Origin: Austropuccinia psidii
Taxonomy: Eukaryota > Basidiomycota > Pucciniomycetes > Pucciniales > Sphaerophragmiaceae
NCBI GenBank assembly: GCA_023105745.1
Contig: JALGQZ010000009.1
Location: 9,832,937 to 9,896,936 of the forward strand
Reading direction: 5' to 3'
Length of the DNA stretch: 64,000 nucleotides
This document shows positions 22,213 through 34,569 of this stretch, in pieces. The notes beneath the pieces were generated by a model that was not told the origin of the DNA, did no database searches, and saw only the letters and a list, made by a program, of their open reading frames with translations. Position 1 is the stretch's first letter. Each line of letters begins with the position of its first letter. The translations under genes were made by a program, and so were the position numbers.

Positions 22213-23397
22213 AGTCAAGAAGTTCAAAGCTACATTTTAAAGTCACTTCATGAAGACATGGGCCACAGAGGGGAAAATGAAACTTACAGAAGAATTAAAG
22301 CAAGATACTGGTGGGAAGGAATGAAGAAATCAGTCAAGAAATGGGTTCAATCTTCCCTGGCCTGCCAAAAGAGAAGTCAAAACTTACAAAGAGAACAAGG
22401 AAAATCTACAGCAACATCAACAATCTTTGAAAGAGTCAGTATGGATGCAGTCCATATCAAATCTGGAAGATGGAAGTATATGGTTGTGGCCAGAGATGAT
22501 TTTTCAGGATGGCCAGAAACAGTTGGACTAGTCAAATTAACAGCAAAAGTAGTTGCAGAATTGTTCACCTCAGAATGGATATGCAGGTATGGCTCACCAA
22601 AAGAAGTAACTGTTGATGGGGGGCCAGAGTTTTGAAAAGAATTGCAAGATGCAGTAAAGAAATCAGGATCAAGAATCAGAGTCACCACATCCTATTACCC
22701 AGAGTCTCAAGGAATGGTGGAAAGGGGCCATAAGCAACTCAAGGATGCATTAGTCAAGATGTGTGGAGAAAATGGAGGAAAATGGCAAAAATATCTACCT
22801 TTGGTTACATTGGCTGACAGAATCTCAACTAAAAGGACAACTGGTTTCTCAACATATGAACTCCAATTTGAACAACTTCCAGTATTACCAATTGAAATTG
22901 AAACAAAAACATTTTTAGCAGTAGAATGGCACAAAATATGCACAACTGAGGAATTACTGGAAGCCAGAGCCAAACAATTGGAAGGAAAAGAAGAGATGAG
23001 AAGAAAAGCAGCAGAAAAACTCAAAAAATCTAGGGAAGACTCTATGAAATATTGGGATAGAAGAATGGCACATCAACTAAGATCACCACTCAAACCAGGA
23101 GATTTGGTCCTGGTTTACAACAAACCAATAGAAACTAATTGGGGACTACTTTTCAAAAACAAATTGAATGGACCCTACAGAGTAATCAGACAAATAAACA
23201 ATGGACCATATGAACTTGAGGAACTTGATGGAACAGAATTAGCAAGAAGATTTGCAGCATCTCAAGTCAAGAGGTTCTACCCAAGAGGAAAGTTGATAAA
23301 CACAAACAAAGACACAGAGGACGAACAAAGTGAAGAAGTTGAATCAATAAATGAGGAAGAGGTATTTGAGGAGACCACAGAATCAGATGAAGAATAG
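22213..23397 (+). CDS. pol: Family B pol: integrase
   Basis: Same frame as the RT. The HHCC domain (HEDMGHRG, then SSLACQKR) has lost the first Cys of C-x2-C. The DDE core has D in VSMDAVHI, D in VTVDGGPEF and E in GMVERGH, so all three acidic residues are retained, but a TGA at 22633-22635 cuts the core just after GGPEF. The C-terminal part has an SH3-like segment (LKPGDLVLVYN, NGPYRVIRQI) and ends in a Glu-rich tail without a chromodomain. Confidence 0.9.
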
Positions 23398-23430
23398 AGA
23401 GCTCTCACCTGGAATGCTGGGGACAGCATT

Positions 23431-23445
23431 AAATGGAGAGGGGGA
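23431..23445 (+). promoter_or_regulatory. Polypurine tract of family B
   Basis: AAATGGAGAGGGGGA abuts the LTR start TGTGGTATTCC. The same tract occurs internally at 19147. Confidence 0.8.
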
Positions 23446-25388
23446 TGTGGTATTCCATACCAATTTTTTTTCACCAGGATCAAGCTCATAGTACCCCAAA
23501 ACAGCATTAAATCCAGTCTACAGGCAGACTTACACTCAAATTTTACACCAAAAGGTCAATTTTACAGCAAGAAGCTGGATTTAACTCATAAAACCATGGC
23601 ACAGGCACCAAAGGGAAGTGTATGTGTTTAAATAACTTATTCAATTTCACTATGCATATGTAAAAAATCAAGTTACATATAGCAAACTAGTTACAACAAA
23701 TAAGGTACCACCCTTTAAATTACACACCCCACCCAGCCTTACACCCCCTTATAGCCACAGGACTCATGCAGCAAGAAAAGGACACCTGCATGAATTACAC
23801 AGCAACCTAGAACTCAACATAGAAAAGTCACATGATGCAAAGCTCAACTCCATGGAATTCCTGCAATTCATTTACAACACAGCCACAGGAGTACCTTATC
23901 TTATATCCTCAGTAACCCCACTTGAAACCTTAAAACAGAATCAAATTTATTTACACCACTCATCACCTCATGCAAACCAAAGCTAGTTACAACAAGCTGC
24001 ATGCAGTACACACCTTCAATTAAATCTCAACCACCTGACTATGCACAGCATGTGTCAAAATCAAAAATCACATCATCTCATAAAAACAGTAAATTCACCA
24101 GTGCAAGAAATTATCACCTGACTTCATTTTAAGGTTCAAAAAGAATAAAAACAACCATGACACCTGCATAAGATTACACAGCCACTTCTACCAAACCTAA
24201 AATAGGACATATGCAAAGGAATTACAAGGTCATCATGTGATACTGCATCCACCAACAGAATATCATGTGACAGGAAAGAGGCTGTGCACAACAAAAATCC
24301 CCAGCCAAAATTGAATCACCTCATGTATGCAAGGAAAATTCAAGAATATCACATCATAATTAGTTCACCAAAAGACAATCATGTGATAAATGGAGGCTGT
24401 GCAGAGAGAAAATTATCACCAAACCTTAAATCACCTGACCCATGCAAGAAAGGTCCTCACCAAAAATGGAGTCACATGATGAAATCAAGAGGAATTAAAG
24501 TGGAAAAAGACAGCTCCCATGGAGGGCCCCCTGGGCTCCCAAAAGGTATATATAGGGGGGCTCTCTCCCCCAAATTTCAAAATCCCCCCATGCACATTAT
24601 ATCCCCTGCACATTGCAAGCACAGGAATAATTCATCCCTCACCTGGGAGGTAGTCCAGTATATTATAGTAAATTTACTTGCCCAGTAGCTAAGCTCAGTG
24701 GAAGTATAGTGTTGAAGATTACCCAGTAGCTAAGCTCAGTGGAATATTATTATTATGAAAAAGGAAAATAAAAAATTATCCAGTACCCAAGATTAGGGTT
24801 ACTACTCTATTAAAATATTTTATCCATTGAAATTAACACCATTTATCAAGACTTAAAATTAGTTACCCCTTTAAAAAAAATACAATATCAAAGAACCTTA
24901 CCTCTTAAATTTAACAAATACAATTTTATCTCATTATCAACAACTCTTAAAAAAATAACAAGCCTTTAAAAAATTATTTTACTATATTAAAGCTTTAACT
25001 TAACAAAATTACCTTTATCAAACTCATCAAATTTTCCAGAAAACCTTAAATAACTCATCTTACCAAGGATTTATCACCAAGAAGAAACAACTCACCTCAA
25101 TTTAACCAAAAATATTAAAATTAAACAGATAAGTATTTCATCAAAATCTACAAATTAACCAAATTACTGACATTTATTTTTCATATTATTTATCGAATAG
25201 GTCTGATCTGAGATTGCTGAATTTTGTCTTCTGCAGTTGTAAAGCCACTTACTAATTTATTTTGGTTTGTGAGCTCCAAGGAAGATTTTGTTCAGTATTT
25301 TAGGAGGGGCAGGCAATACACCCTTGCCACCCTTGGTTACAGGGGTTATTAGCAATTCAAAACTAGTTACCTGTGATTTCCCCCAACA
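23446..25388 (+). repeat. 3' LTR of family B
   Basis: Begins TGTGGTATTCCATACC after the polypurine tract and is taken to end at CCCCAACA (25388); only the left boundary is firm, since no second LTR copy is in the window. A core promoter is visible: TATATATAG at about 24547-24555, followed by a C-rich tract. Two direct copies of a GTAGCTAAGCTCAGTGGAA motif occur at about 24685 and 24725. No real gene lies inside. Confidence 0.65.
24547..24555 (+). promoter_or_regulatory. TATA box of the family B LTR
   Basis: TATATATAG followed by GGGGG and CT-rich sequence, in an otherwise TATA-poor part of the LTR. It probably sets the RNA start about 30 nt downstream. Confidence 0.5.
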
Positions 25389-25430
25389 GGTACTGTCTCA
25401 TTTTAGTCCCACACAAGAGGCGTTCGCACA
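25389..25430. other. Short filler between family B LTR and copy A2
   Basis: About 42 bp matching neither neighbour. It starts GGTACTGT, and the joint with A2 reads ACAGTACC, so an 8-bp inverted repeat flanks the filler. Confidence 0.4.
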
Positions 25431-27658
25431 GTACCTGTCTGCTTTTGTGTAGTTATTAAGAGCTCTGAAGTCTCCACACAGTCTAGACTTGCCATCATGC
25501 GAGGTGATTAGGATAGGGGTGGTGATTTCCACTATTTCATTATGTCCAATCTTCCTAATGACATCCATAACCACGAGTTCATTGATGTGTTTTCAATTTC
25601 TTTCCTGGTTTCCAGGCTTTCTAGATAAGGAGGTCTCCTAAGCCTGGGTGGATAAGGTCTTTCCACATCCAGATATAGTTCTATATCATGGGCTATGATC
25701 TTGCCTAATGGTTCTTCACCAATGGCAAATGCTGGTCTGTTTTTGCTCAGCATCTTCAGTAAGCTTAGTTTTTGTTTACTGGTGAGGGTCGTGCTAAACT
25801 GTCGCTCCCCGAATTCATTCAGTAGCTCCTCCAGTGGGTCATGGGTAGAGATTTGGTATATATAAAGTGAAAATTTCTTCCCCTTGTTAGTACCAATGGT
25901 AATATGCCTGTTTTTACTATTGTATATATATATGCCATACATCCTTTCGTAATATGTTCCCAGAAAGGACCACTGGATGTAGGCATCATCAAGCACTACA
26001 AACTCTGGGTTTACTCTGATATTACCTTTCCTATGGGGTATGATTATCTATTTGATAATTGTCCCAATGGAAGTCATCTTCCCTGATTCACTTTTACAGC
26101 TCTTTGCCTTTGTGGGCAAGAGCTGTTCTTCCCAATTTGGGAAGTGGTTGTCCAGATATTTTCTGGCCACTATGGAGCAGTGTGCTCCACTGTCAATGAT
26201 CAGTGGATTCTGAGCATTGTCAATACAGACAGTCACTTTTGTGGCTGTTCCATGTATATATCCCACCCCTTTGGTTGGTGTAACAAGGAATGTTTGTGTA
26301 TCTTGTGTATGTTTGCACAAGTTCTTGTTAGCAGTGTCCTGTGGCATGCCTGCTTCCAACTGTATGTCCTGAATTTCTAGTGGGGTTTCCTGTTGGTGTT
26401 CTACCGGAAATTCTTCTGTTGAGTCTTGATTATCATCAGATTGTTCTCTGATGGCATCACCCATGGAGTCTGATTCATAATCCCCTGTTGGGGATTCCTC
26501 CTCTGGGACTTTCTCAATGGCATAGACCTTTCTCTTGGCCTTTGGACAGTTGTTGGCAGAGTTTTCTGTTGAACCAAAATTGTGACAAGTATTCTTCTTC
26601 TTTGCCACTTCTACCACTCTTTCTCTGTTTATTTCTTTAAACTCCACCCTGAGAGGTTGTTTCTCTTTGAAATTACTGCTCCTATATAGGCTGAATTTCC
26701 CTATATTAATCCTTTTCCTTATATATTGTAAGGTATTAGCAATGTAATCTAGAGTGCAATTTTGGTTGCATCTGCATTTTACTGCATGATCTAGTTCTCC
26801 TGCCAGTTGTGTGAGAATCTTGTGATTCCTCATTTGGATGTTCATCTGAGGATCAAGTGCTTTAAGTCTTTTAGACTGTCTATGACACCACTCATATGGA
26901 TCTTTTTCCACAGAGTATTTGTCAATCTCAAATGACATGGTCTTTTGCCATATCCAAGTTCCATTACTGTACTTTTGGATGATTTGACTCTTCCACCATG
27001 GCCAGTTTCTTCTGCCATGGATTTCTTTCATTTCTGTGTACCATATACTTGCATGACCTTTAAATGCTGTATTTAGTCAAGCAGTAATCCAGTAATCTGG
27101 TATGCTTGCTAAATCAATGAAGAGTCCATAAATATAATGTATGAGTTCCATATGATCATATTCTCCTGTTCCAGAGAATTTGGGTCAGCTTGAGGCCTCA
27201 GGAAGCTGTTTCAAGGATTCCTTCTCTGAATAAGACATGCCATCTCCATCCTGGTATTGTGATGGAGATCTTGACTTATTCATCAACATGGCATATGGTT
27301 TGATGTCATCTGGTTAATATGGATTCTCCATAACTTGGCCTTGTGATTGGGGCCCCATGTTATGGTAGACATTAAACAATTTGTTTATATCTTGATCCAG
27401 ACAATCCCTGTCCCTTTTGCTGTGGTGTTTCTTTTCAAAGACTAAATTCAGTCTTTTGTTGGTTTCTTCAGAGGCTTTGCTCAATTGAGCATGTCCTTCT
27501 TGAAGAGTTTTAACAATTTTATCCATGGAGGCAGTTAATTTTTTCATCCTCTCATGGCTTTCTTCAAGTTCTGAAAACTGCTTTTGAGTGTTCTCAGCAT
27601 ATTGGGACATTTGTAACCACAGTGCATCACTGTTTAAGTTACTCTCAGATGTGATCAA
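25431..27658 (-). pseudogene. pol: Copy A2 gag-pol remnant (gag, protease, start of RT)
   Basis: Homologous to A1 3376-5100. Open pieces are 27658-27314 (coiled gag part), 27031-26048 (capsid, knuckle, protease) and 25996-25532 (to the RT start). The knuckle reads CHNFGSTENSANNC, so the second Cys and the His are lost. The protease active site IIDSGAHCS is intact. Frameshifts near 27170 and 26045 and loss of the rest of RT make it non-functional. Confidence 0.85.
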
Positions 27659-28447
27659 ATCATGTTAAATCTGAGTGGGGGTAATATTTCTATTAATGGG
27701 GCTACTGATTCTAGAGTGGTTTACAACTACTTCTGGTTCTTGTGTACTTCTTTTACCAAGTCCAACAGCTTCTGGACCATGGGGTCTGACTCTTTCCTCC
27801 TCTGGTTGAAGGAGGTTTTGTTCTCGCCCTTGTTTCCTTGTCTTCTCCTGGAACCTTCCTGGAATTGTGAAGAATGATGACTCTTGGCCACTTATCTGCT
27901 GGTTTCTGAATGGTGTAAAGGCACTGGAGAGCTGATTTGGCCTGCTCCTTGTGAACCTGAAGTAATCTGAGTAGGCACTGTCTGGGTCAATTATTCTTCT
28001 ATAGCTTGGATAGTTGCTTGATTCTCCCTTATCCTCCATGCCCTTGCCTCCAGGAGTGTGAACTACCTGGTAGGATTGCAACCTTTGGTTATGACCATAA
28101 GGTCTTTGAAGTCTATCTCTTTGAGACAGATCTTCTGGAAACTTGCTCCAAGTTCTGCCCAGTGAGATGCCAGGTTGAACCTCTTGTTGTCCATGCTGCA
28201 TTGAAACAAATCTTTGAGGAGTTGGTGGAGCTGAAGAACTTGATCCATATCCTTCCAGTCCTCTTGTTTGAGGTTCCTGTTGAATTGGAGTGTGAATGGC
28301 AGGGTTGATATTATCTCCCTCATTGTTTTGCCATCCACCACTGTGTCCAAGGTGTCCTCTTCCAGGTCTTCTGGTTCTGGACAAGCCTTCTCTGTCCTCT
28401 GCCTGGTTCCTTTGGAAGCCAAGGCCTCTGAGGTACACCGGTGACAT
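27659..28447 (-). CDS. gag: Copy A2 gag N-terminal frame
   Basis: An open frame of 260 residues starting MSPVYLRGLGFQRNQ, low in complexity and rich in Ser, Arg, Gln and Pro. It corresponds to the N-terminal extension of gag in A1 (2143 on) and A3 (37893 on), and it overlaps the ORF0 frame. The frame stops near 27665 where A3 continues into gag. Confidence 0.55.
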
Positions 28448-28796
28448 ATCAGTGTTTTCAAGAATTCAAAACCTTTCTGTTCTTAGGGAATTTACCTTTG
28501 ACTGTGCCTTGTACAAATTTGTTGTCTGCTGATTTGGGCAACTTACCTTTAGAGGTTACAACTGGGTTAATTATAGTAATCTTCCCTGTACAAGTTGTTA
28601 AGGTCGGTTTACCTTGTATTGATGCAGAGATCTGTGGTTTTCTACTTCTCTGGGTGGCTATTGGTGTCCACTTCTTTGCTGTAATCAGGCCTTCACTGTG
28701 CCTATTTTCTTTTCCCTTGCTGCCCTCTGGTTCTGAGGGTCTCACTGGTGTGTTGGCCTGTGACTGGGTCTCAAGTGGGATGTAATTTTCTTCCAC
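28063..28796 (-). CDS. Copy A2 ORF0, two exons
   Basis: Exon 1 (28796-28496) and exon 2 (28427-28063) join in frame across a 68-bp intron (28428-28495, GTAAAT donor, CTCAG acceptor), as in A1. Exon 1 reads EENYIPLETQSQANTPV; exon 2 includes DGKTMREIISTLPF. It ends at a stop near 28063 where A3 continues, so it is truncated. The role is unknown. Confidence 0.5.
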
Positions 28797-29250
28797 TGAA
28801 TAAAAGTAGGAAAAAGAGGGCTTATGTCAGTTAAGACTTCTTAAAATGCCATTTTCCCACAGATTCACTTGTGGTTTTCAAGTGTGATCTGTATAAGTGT
28901 CATTGAGTCAACAATACACTTGACCACACCTCAACTGTTGGTTTTACAGTCAGAGGTGCCTTTATTTAATCAAAAATACAGGACTTATTGATGGCTTATG
29001 TGTTTTTATATGTAAAACACGCCAAAAATAAAGTTCTTGTGGGTATTAACCACATAACAGATACTCTTAAGATATGAGTAAAAGGTGGTACATAGACCAA
29101 TTAAATGAATATATATATATATATAATATATATATATTTAAAGAAAAATACGCCTAAAAAAGGCAAAATAATAGTCAGAAAGTGATAAATAAGTGAAAAA
29201 CCTACTTATAAGGTCCAAAAAGGTCAAAAAATATGGCCAGGCCCCAAAAA

Positions 29251-30479
29251 TGTCAGGCTGAGTCTATGATAAATGTATTAAAATTTATTTACAACTTTTA
29301 ACTATGGCTGTGACACGGTAGAAAAGTATTTAGAAAGATTTATAAGAGTTAAAGATGTTTTAATTTAAGAATAAAAGGGCTTTACTATATGAGATATAGT
29401 GGTGGTGAGTGCTGTTGAAAGCCCTGGGTGCAGATTTACCTGTTGGGTTAAAATAATTAAAATTATAATTATACCTGTTTATTACCCAAGAGAAAAACTG
29501 TTTTTTACAGTTTACTACATAGGGTATTCAAGAGCAGGATGAGGAAAGCATTTCTGGCTGTGAAAAGCCTCCTTTTTATCCCAAAATGGGGTGGAAGGGC
29601 TGCTAGACCTTTCCACATAGAGGAAGTGAAGGTTTTTTCACTCACTTAGACAGGCTGGTGGCTTGCAAGGACCTTTATAGCCTGTATTGGGCCCAGATGT
29701 GGTTTTGAAACCACATCTCAGCAGTTTTCACCAACACAGGGTGAAAATTTTCATCTGGGGACCACACAGCTTGATTCTGACGTGTATGATGTGTAGAATG
29801 CTGTACAGAAACTGTATGGGACCCCAGTATTAACTTACCTATGAGGTATTGAAGTATAAACATGCTTCTTCATCAGTTTGACACCTCATAATCATGGTTA
29901 TGGGATATTATCCCAGGGTAAAGCTGTATTGGTCAGAATGTGAGATTTTGACCTTAAAACAGCTATACCTTTGTCAGTTCTTGAGATATCAACTTCAAAA
30001 CTGAACCCCTGTGTAGCCCTGTATGTTTTAAACACAATGGTACCTTATTTGATATGGTTATCATTAAATATGGCAAAGTTATGCTATGTACAAGATTTTT
30101 ATACACATATGTGGTTTAGACAAAAAGCTGGATTGGGCTTGTTTGCCCCAGAACTTCTGCTATAGTTGAGATATGAGGAAATGGATGAAACCATCAGATA
30201 GCCCTGATTGTGCTCTTTCCAAAAAGACCCCACTTTGAGTATCTCACACTAAAACTGTAGAAGTTAGATGAGAGGTGAATGTTTTGTTCACCCTTATTTG
30301 GCCTGAATTTGACCATAACTTCTGAAATACTGGTTCTATCTCAGTTTGGATAGTACCATTGGATAGCCTTGACGTAGAGCTTCATTTTGCATACCCATTT
30401 GATGGGGTTAAGCCTCTTACTCTGTATTTCAGAGGAGAGGTGAAAATTAAGGTTTATGCTCAGCAATAACTTTGAGCAT
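29251..30479 (-). repeat. LTR of copy A2 (partial)
   Basis: Reads TGTCAGGCTGAGTC at its low-coordinate tip, the reverse of the A1 LTR end. It is followed at lower coordinates by the leader with the conserved GGCCTGGCC. About 190 bp of the outer end is missing at the joint with family D gag. Confidence 0.9.
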
Positions 30480-30576
30480 GATGGAGAAAATAGCTACTAT
30501 TGTGGGACAAATTTCTCAAGAAGCAGCCCCCAGGGAGAATTATAAAGCCCCTGCATTGAAGAATCCATCAATGAAG
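30478..30576 (+). pseudogene. gag: Family D gag, fragment 1
   Basis: Begins MMEKIATIVGQISQEAAPRE and runs to NPSMK at the A3 insertion. It continues after A3 as APDSFDGTQAHK at 39805, one copy of GAAG being the target duplication. The upstream part is cut by the A2 LTR joint. It is a rust-type Gypsy Gag capsid lead-in. Confidence 0.75.
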
Positions 30577-32013
30577 TGTCAGCTGGAGTCTATGTTGAAC
30601 CAATAATCAGGCTATTTGCAACTAGAACTTTGACTGTGACACCTGAAAATAGTTTTAAAATAAGAGTTTTTAATAATATGATTGTTTTAGAATATAATAA
30701 GAGGGCTCTACTATTAAAAAATGGTGGTGGTGAGCGCTATTGAGAACCCAGGATGCAGTCTTACCAGTTGGATTACTATAATAAGAACTACAATAATTAA
30801 AACTATAATTATACCCTGATTATTACCCAAGAGTAAAACTGTTTTGGACATTTTACTACGTAGGATATTCAAGAGCAGGATGAGGAGAAAATTCTGGCTG
30901 TGAAAAGCCTCCTTTTTATCCTGAAATGGGGTGGAAAGGGTGCTAGACCTTTCCACGTAGAGGAAGTGAAGATTTTTTCACTCTCTAGTACTGGCTTGTG
31001 GTTTGCAAACAGCCTGTATAGCCTGTGTTGGGCTCAGATGTGGTTTTAAAACCACATCTGGGAAGTTTTCATCAATACAGGGTGAAAGGTTTTGTCTGGG
31101 GACCTCACAGCCTGATTCTGACGTGTATGACGCGTAGAATGCTGTACAGAAACTGTATGGGACCCCAGTATTGACTGACATATGAGGTATTGAAGTAAAA
31201 ACATGCTTCTTTGTCTATTTGACACCTCATATTCTTGATTATGGGATATTATCCCATGGTAAGGCTGTATATGACAGCAGGTGGGAATCTGACCTTAAAA
31301 CAGGCCTAAATTTGTCAATTCTTGAGATATCAACCTCAAAATTGGTTCAGTGTGTAGCCCCTATGTGCTCTACACAATGGTACCTCATTTGATATGGGTA
31401 TCATTAAATATGGCAAAGTTATCCCATGTACAAGAGTTTTGTACCTTTGCTTGTTTTTAGGCAAAAAGCTGTATTGAGCTTGTTTGCCCCATAACGTTTG
31501 TTATAGGTGAGATATGAAGAAGTGGATGGTACCATCAGATAGCCCTGATTGTGCTCTTTCCAAAAAGACCCCACTTCAAGTATCCCACACTAAAACTGTA
31601 GAAGTTGGATGAGAGTTGAATGTTTTGTTCACCCTTATTTGGCCTGAATTTGACCATAACTCAAGTAATACTGGTGCTAGCTCAGTTTGGCTGGTACCAT
31701 TGAATAGCCCTGACTTAGAGCTTCATTTTTAATACCCATTTGATGGGGTTAAGCCCCTCCTTCTAGATTTTAGATGAGAGGTGAAAATTAAGGTTTATGC
31801 TCAGCAATAACTTTGAGCAGGAATAACTTCTTATTTATTGTCCTATGGTGATGGGACTTATGTTTTCAGAAAGAGGTGAGTTTTCTCTTTCTTTTGATAC
31901 CTTTTGAGCTAATTTGGCTCAGCTCCATGTTCTGGTGGTATCTTGGCTATACCATTGATTTATGGTATATTGGCTGTCATGCTTGTGCTCTGGTTTTGAG
32001 TCACAGGCTGACA
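30577..32013 (-). repeat. 3' LTR of copy A3
   Basis: 1437 bp; the outer edge faces GAAG (30573-30576) and the inner edge at 32013 abuts the polypurine tract (reverse of AGAGGGAGGGTA-like). It pairs with 38368-39804. Confidence 0.95.
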
Positions 32014-32038
32014 TACCCTCCCTCCAAAAAAAGGCTCA

Positions 32039-33870
32039 TCATTGATGAGACTTTTCAGTCCTCCTAGAGGCCCTTAATCTCTTTAGATGAAGGTTCCCAT
32101 CTGGTATGGCATCTTCTGCCAGCCATTTGTCCTTATCAGCTGTCTGTTGTTTGAATCTGACTAAGTATTGTCTTTGATCTTTTCCATTAAGTCTGATTTT
32201 CCTGGCCCTGATGATCTTACTCACAGTACCTGGGGAGTCCTCCACTTCCACTATGTCAGGTGGTGTGGGGTTTTTCTTCCTGGAGGGGAATTTGTCCTCC
32301 TCTGTCTGGAAGTATGGCGTGACCAACCTTACTGGGAAGACTGGGGCTTCCTGGAAATTTCCTCTGTAAGTTTGACTTCCACTGCATTCTTTCCTATCAA
32401 CCTAATGATAGTGAAAGGTCCTACAAATGAGTCCCTCATCTTCTTGGGTCCTTTAAGATTATTAAAATTCAGTGTAGACACTAGCACCTGGTCCCCTTCC
32501 TTAAAGTCAGGTTCCATGTGTGTCTTGTCTCACCTCTGCTTATTATATTCTTTTTCCTCAGCTATGCATTTGGCAGCTGTGTCACAAGCCCTCTTCCACA
32601 TATCATGGAAGTCCTTGGCTGTGAGGTGGATGGTTGGAAGATTCTTCTTCAAGTGATCCACAGGCAACAAGGGATTCCACCCTTTCTCTACCACTGCAGG
32701 TGTTTTTCCTGTTGTAGAGTGCTGACTTGTATTATAAGCCAGCTGGACAGCTGGTAGAAGGGTAACCCAGTCATGGGTGTAACCTTTATGGTCCTTGTAT
32801 TCCATGCCATAGGCACAGAACCTTCTAATGATGTCTTCCATAGTCTGGATCATCCTCTCAGCTAGGCCATCTGTTTGTGGATGGTAAGCTGTGGAAAAAG
32901 CAAGTTTAGTGCCAAGCATGTAATACAAGTTGGTCCAAAATTCTGATGTGAATTTTGGTTCCCTATCACTAATGATGATTTTAGGGACTCCACAGGTAGA
33001 TATGATGTTATTCCAAAATAACAGAGCAGTATCCATCGCTGTGTCCTCTTTGTGGCATGGTAGACACCTCATGCTTTTGCTGAATCTATCAACTATGATC
33101 AAACAGGAATTGTAGTTTTCTTTGCCTCCTGGGACAAGTCCTGTAACCCAGTCCATGTTGATGGTTTCCATTGGGTGCTTGGGTTCTTCTATGTGTTGAA
33201 GTAACCCATACTTCTTCCCATGTTTCCTATTTGCCTTTTGGCATCTTTCACAAGTGTTGATGTATTCACCCAACTCTTGTTCACACTTGGGCCACCAAGC
33301 TGTGCTTGCTACCCTTTCTTTGGTCCTGTCCTGACTCATGTGTCCCATATAGGGGCAGTTATGGCATTCTTGCAGGATCAATGAAATGTGGTCTCTGTCT
33401 ACCACTGTAAGTGCACTTGTGTGCTTTTCTCTGTGGTAGAGCAGGCCATCTATAAGGAAAAACTTGTTATCCTTATAGGCCCTCAACCAGGGTTCTTCCA
33501 GCTGGGCTTCCAGTTCTGGACTCCTGTATTTTTGTTGAAGGGGTTGTAGTAGTATGCCACACTGTTTGTGTTTGGCATAAGACTTCAGTACTGCACTAAA
33601 AAATTCATTTTGCAGTTCAGAGGAACTTATTCCCAATATGGGAGTTTCTGTCCCCTCTGAATCAGTGTTTCCACTGTCAAGGGTACCACTTTCTGGTGCC
33701 CATTCAAGAAATCTGAAGTTTGTTTTCCTATCTATTTCCATGAAATGGATAGGAATCTTGGCTGCAACTTCAGTGTCATAGGCTGTATTGCTTTTGACAT
33801 TGTCCAGTGGGCATCTGCTAAGGCCATCTGCGTTGGTATGACCTTTACCTTCTTTGTATATGATGGTCAT
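32039..33870 (-). CDS. pol: Copy A3 integrase region (with RNase H end), broken
   Basis: 33870-32530 is open and covers the end of RNase H ([16 protein letters not shown]) and integrase: HNCPYMGH and CERCQKA zinc ligands, then [16 protein letters not shown] and TDGLAERM for D, D, E. A TGA replaces the Trp codon at 32530-32532. The frame resumes at 32517 and shifts at about 32340. The chromodomain-like tail is open at 32326-32039. One Asp-rich motif reads DREPKF instead of DRDPKF; the catalytic Asp itself is kept. Confidence 0.88.
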
Positions 33871-34569
33871 GTTCCCTCTATACTCCTGGATTGCTATTTG
33901 CTATCTCAGCATGTGTCTATTGGTAGTCTTCATGTTTAGTAAAGACTTCAAGGCTGTGCAGTCTGTGTAGACTTCAAAGACTGCACCCTCCAGATAATAG
34001 TGGAGTTTTTCTAGAGCCCAGACTAGACATAGACATTCACTCTGGGTGGCCCCATACCTGGCTTCTGAATCTTTCAGCTGCCTTCAGATGTAGCAAATTA
34101 CTTCTTCTCTTGGTTCACCATCCACAATTTGTCTTTGGTGAAGGGCTGCCCCTAGGCCTTGACTGCATGCTGCATCTATATATAACTTGAATGGTAGTTC
34201 AAAGTCAGGTAAGATGAGCACAGGTGCATTAGTTAGTTCATATTTGATCCTCTCATATGCATCCCTCCTTTCCTTGGTTATTTCAAAAACTACATCTTTT
34301 GAACATAACTTGTATAAACTACTAGTTATGTGTACAAAGTGCTTGATGTGGTTCCTATAGTAGCTAGCAAACCCAAGAAAGGATTGCATCTCTTTGATGC
34401 TTTTTGGTACTGGCTTTTGCAGTACTGCTGCTACTTTATTCTGGTCAATTTCCAGACTAAGACCTGAGACTTTATTTCCTAGAGCTAGTAGCTCTTGTTG
34501 GCCAAAATTGCACTTTTTAAGTGAAATTTTCAGATTTATGGGTGTGAATTTACTTAGCACTCTGTCTAT
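33871..34569 (-). pseudogene. pol: Copy A3 RT end and RNase H, with stops
   Basis: Same frame as the gag-pol ORF to its right, after the stop at 34570-34572. Further stops lie at 34084-34086 and 33901-33903; the latter is TAG for Trp in HMLRWQ. It contains the RT connection ([14 protein letters not shown]), [14 protein letters not shown] and [16 protein letters not shown]. Confidence 0.85.

Larger units (their letters stand above)
9398..25388 (+). mobile_element. Family B giant Ty3/Gypsy retrotransposon (5' end missing)
   Basis: About 16 kb remains even without 5' LTR and most of gag. Order: gag end with zinc knuckle, gag-protease-accessory ORF, a second accessory ORF, a long AT-rich non-coding section with pseudoknot repeats, RT-RNase H, integrase, polypurine tract and 1.94 kb LTR. 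All coding parts are on + and carry a few stops each. The left edge abuts the A1 LTR exactly at its CTGACA terminus, suggesting A1 inserted into B, but the other half is out of view. A small foreign island around 14.4-16.3 kb may be a separate insertion. Confidence 0.75.
25431..30479 (-). mobile_element. Family A copy A2, truncated at both ends
   Basis: Minus-strand relative of A1. It keeps most of one LTR (29251-30479), leader, ORF0, gag, protease and the start of RT. It breaks off in RT at 25431, so the remaining pol and the other LTR are gone. The LTR lacks about its first 190 bases, where family D gag sequence begins. Many stops and frameshifts are present. Confidence 0.9.

Noticed and set aside
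25389..25430. tRNA-like sequence after the family B LTR
   Set aside because: No cloverleaf can be drawn and it is too short.
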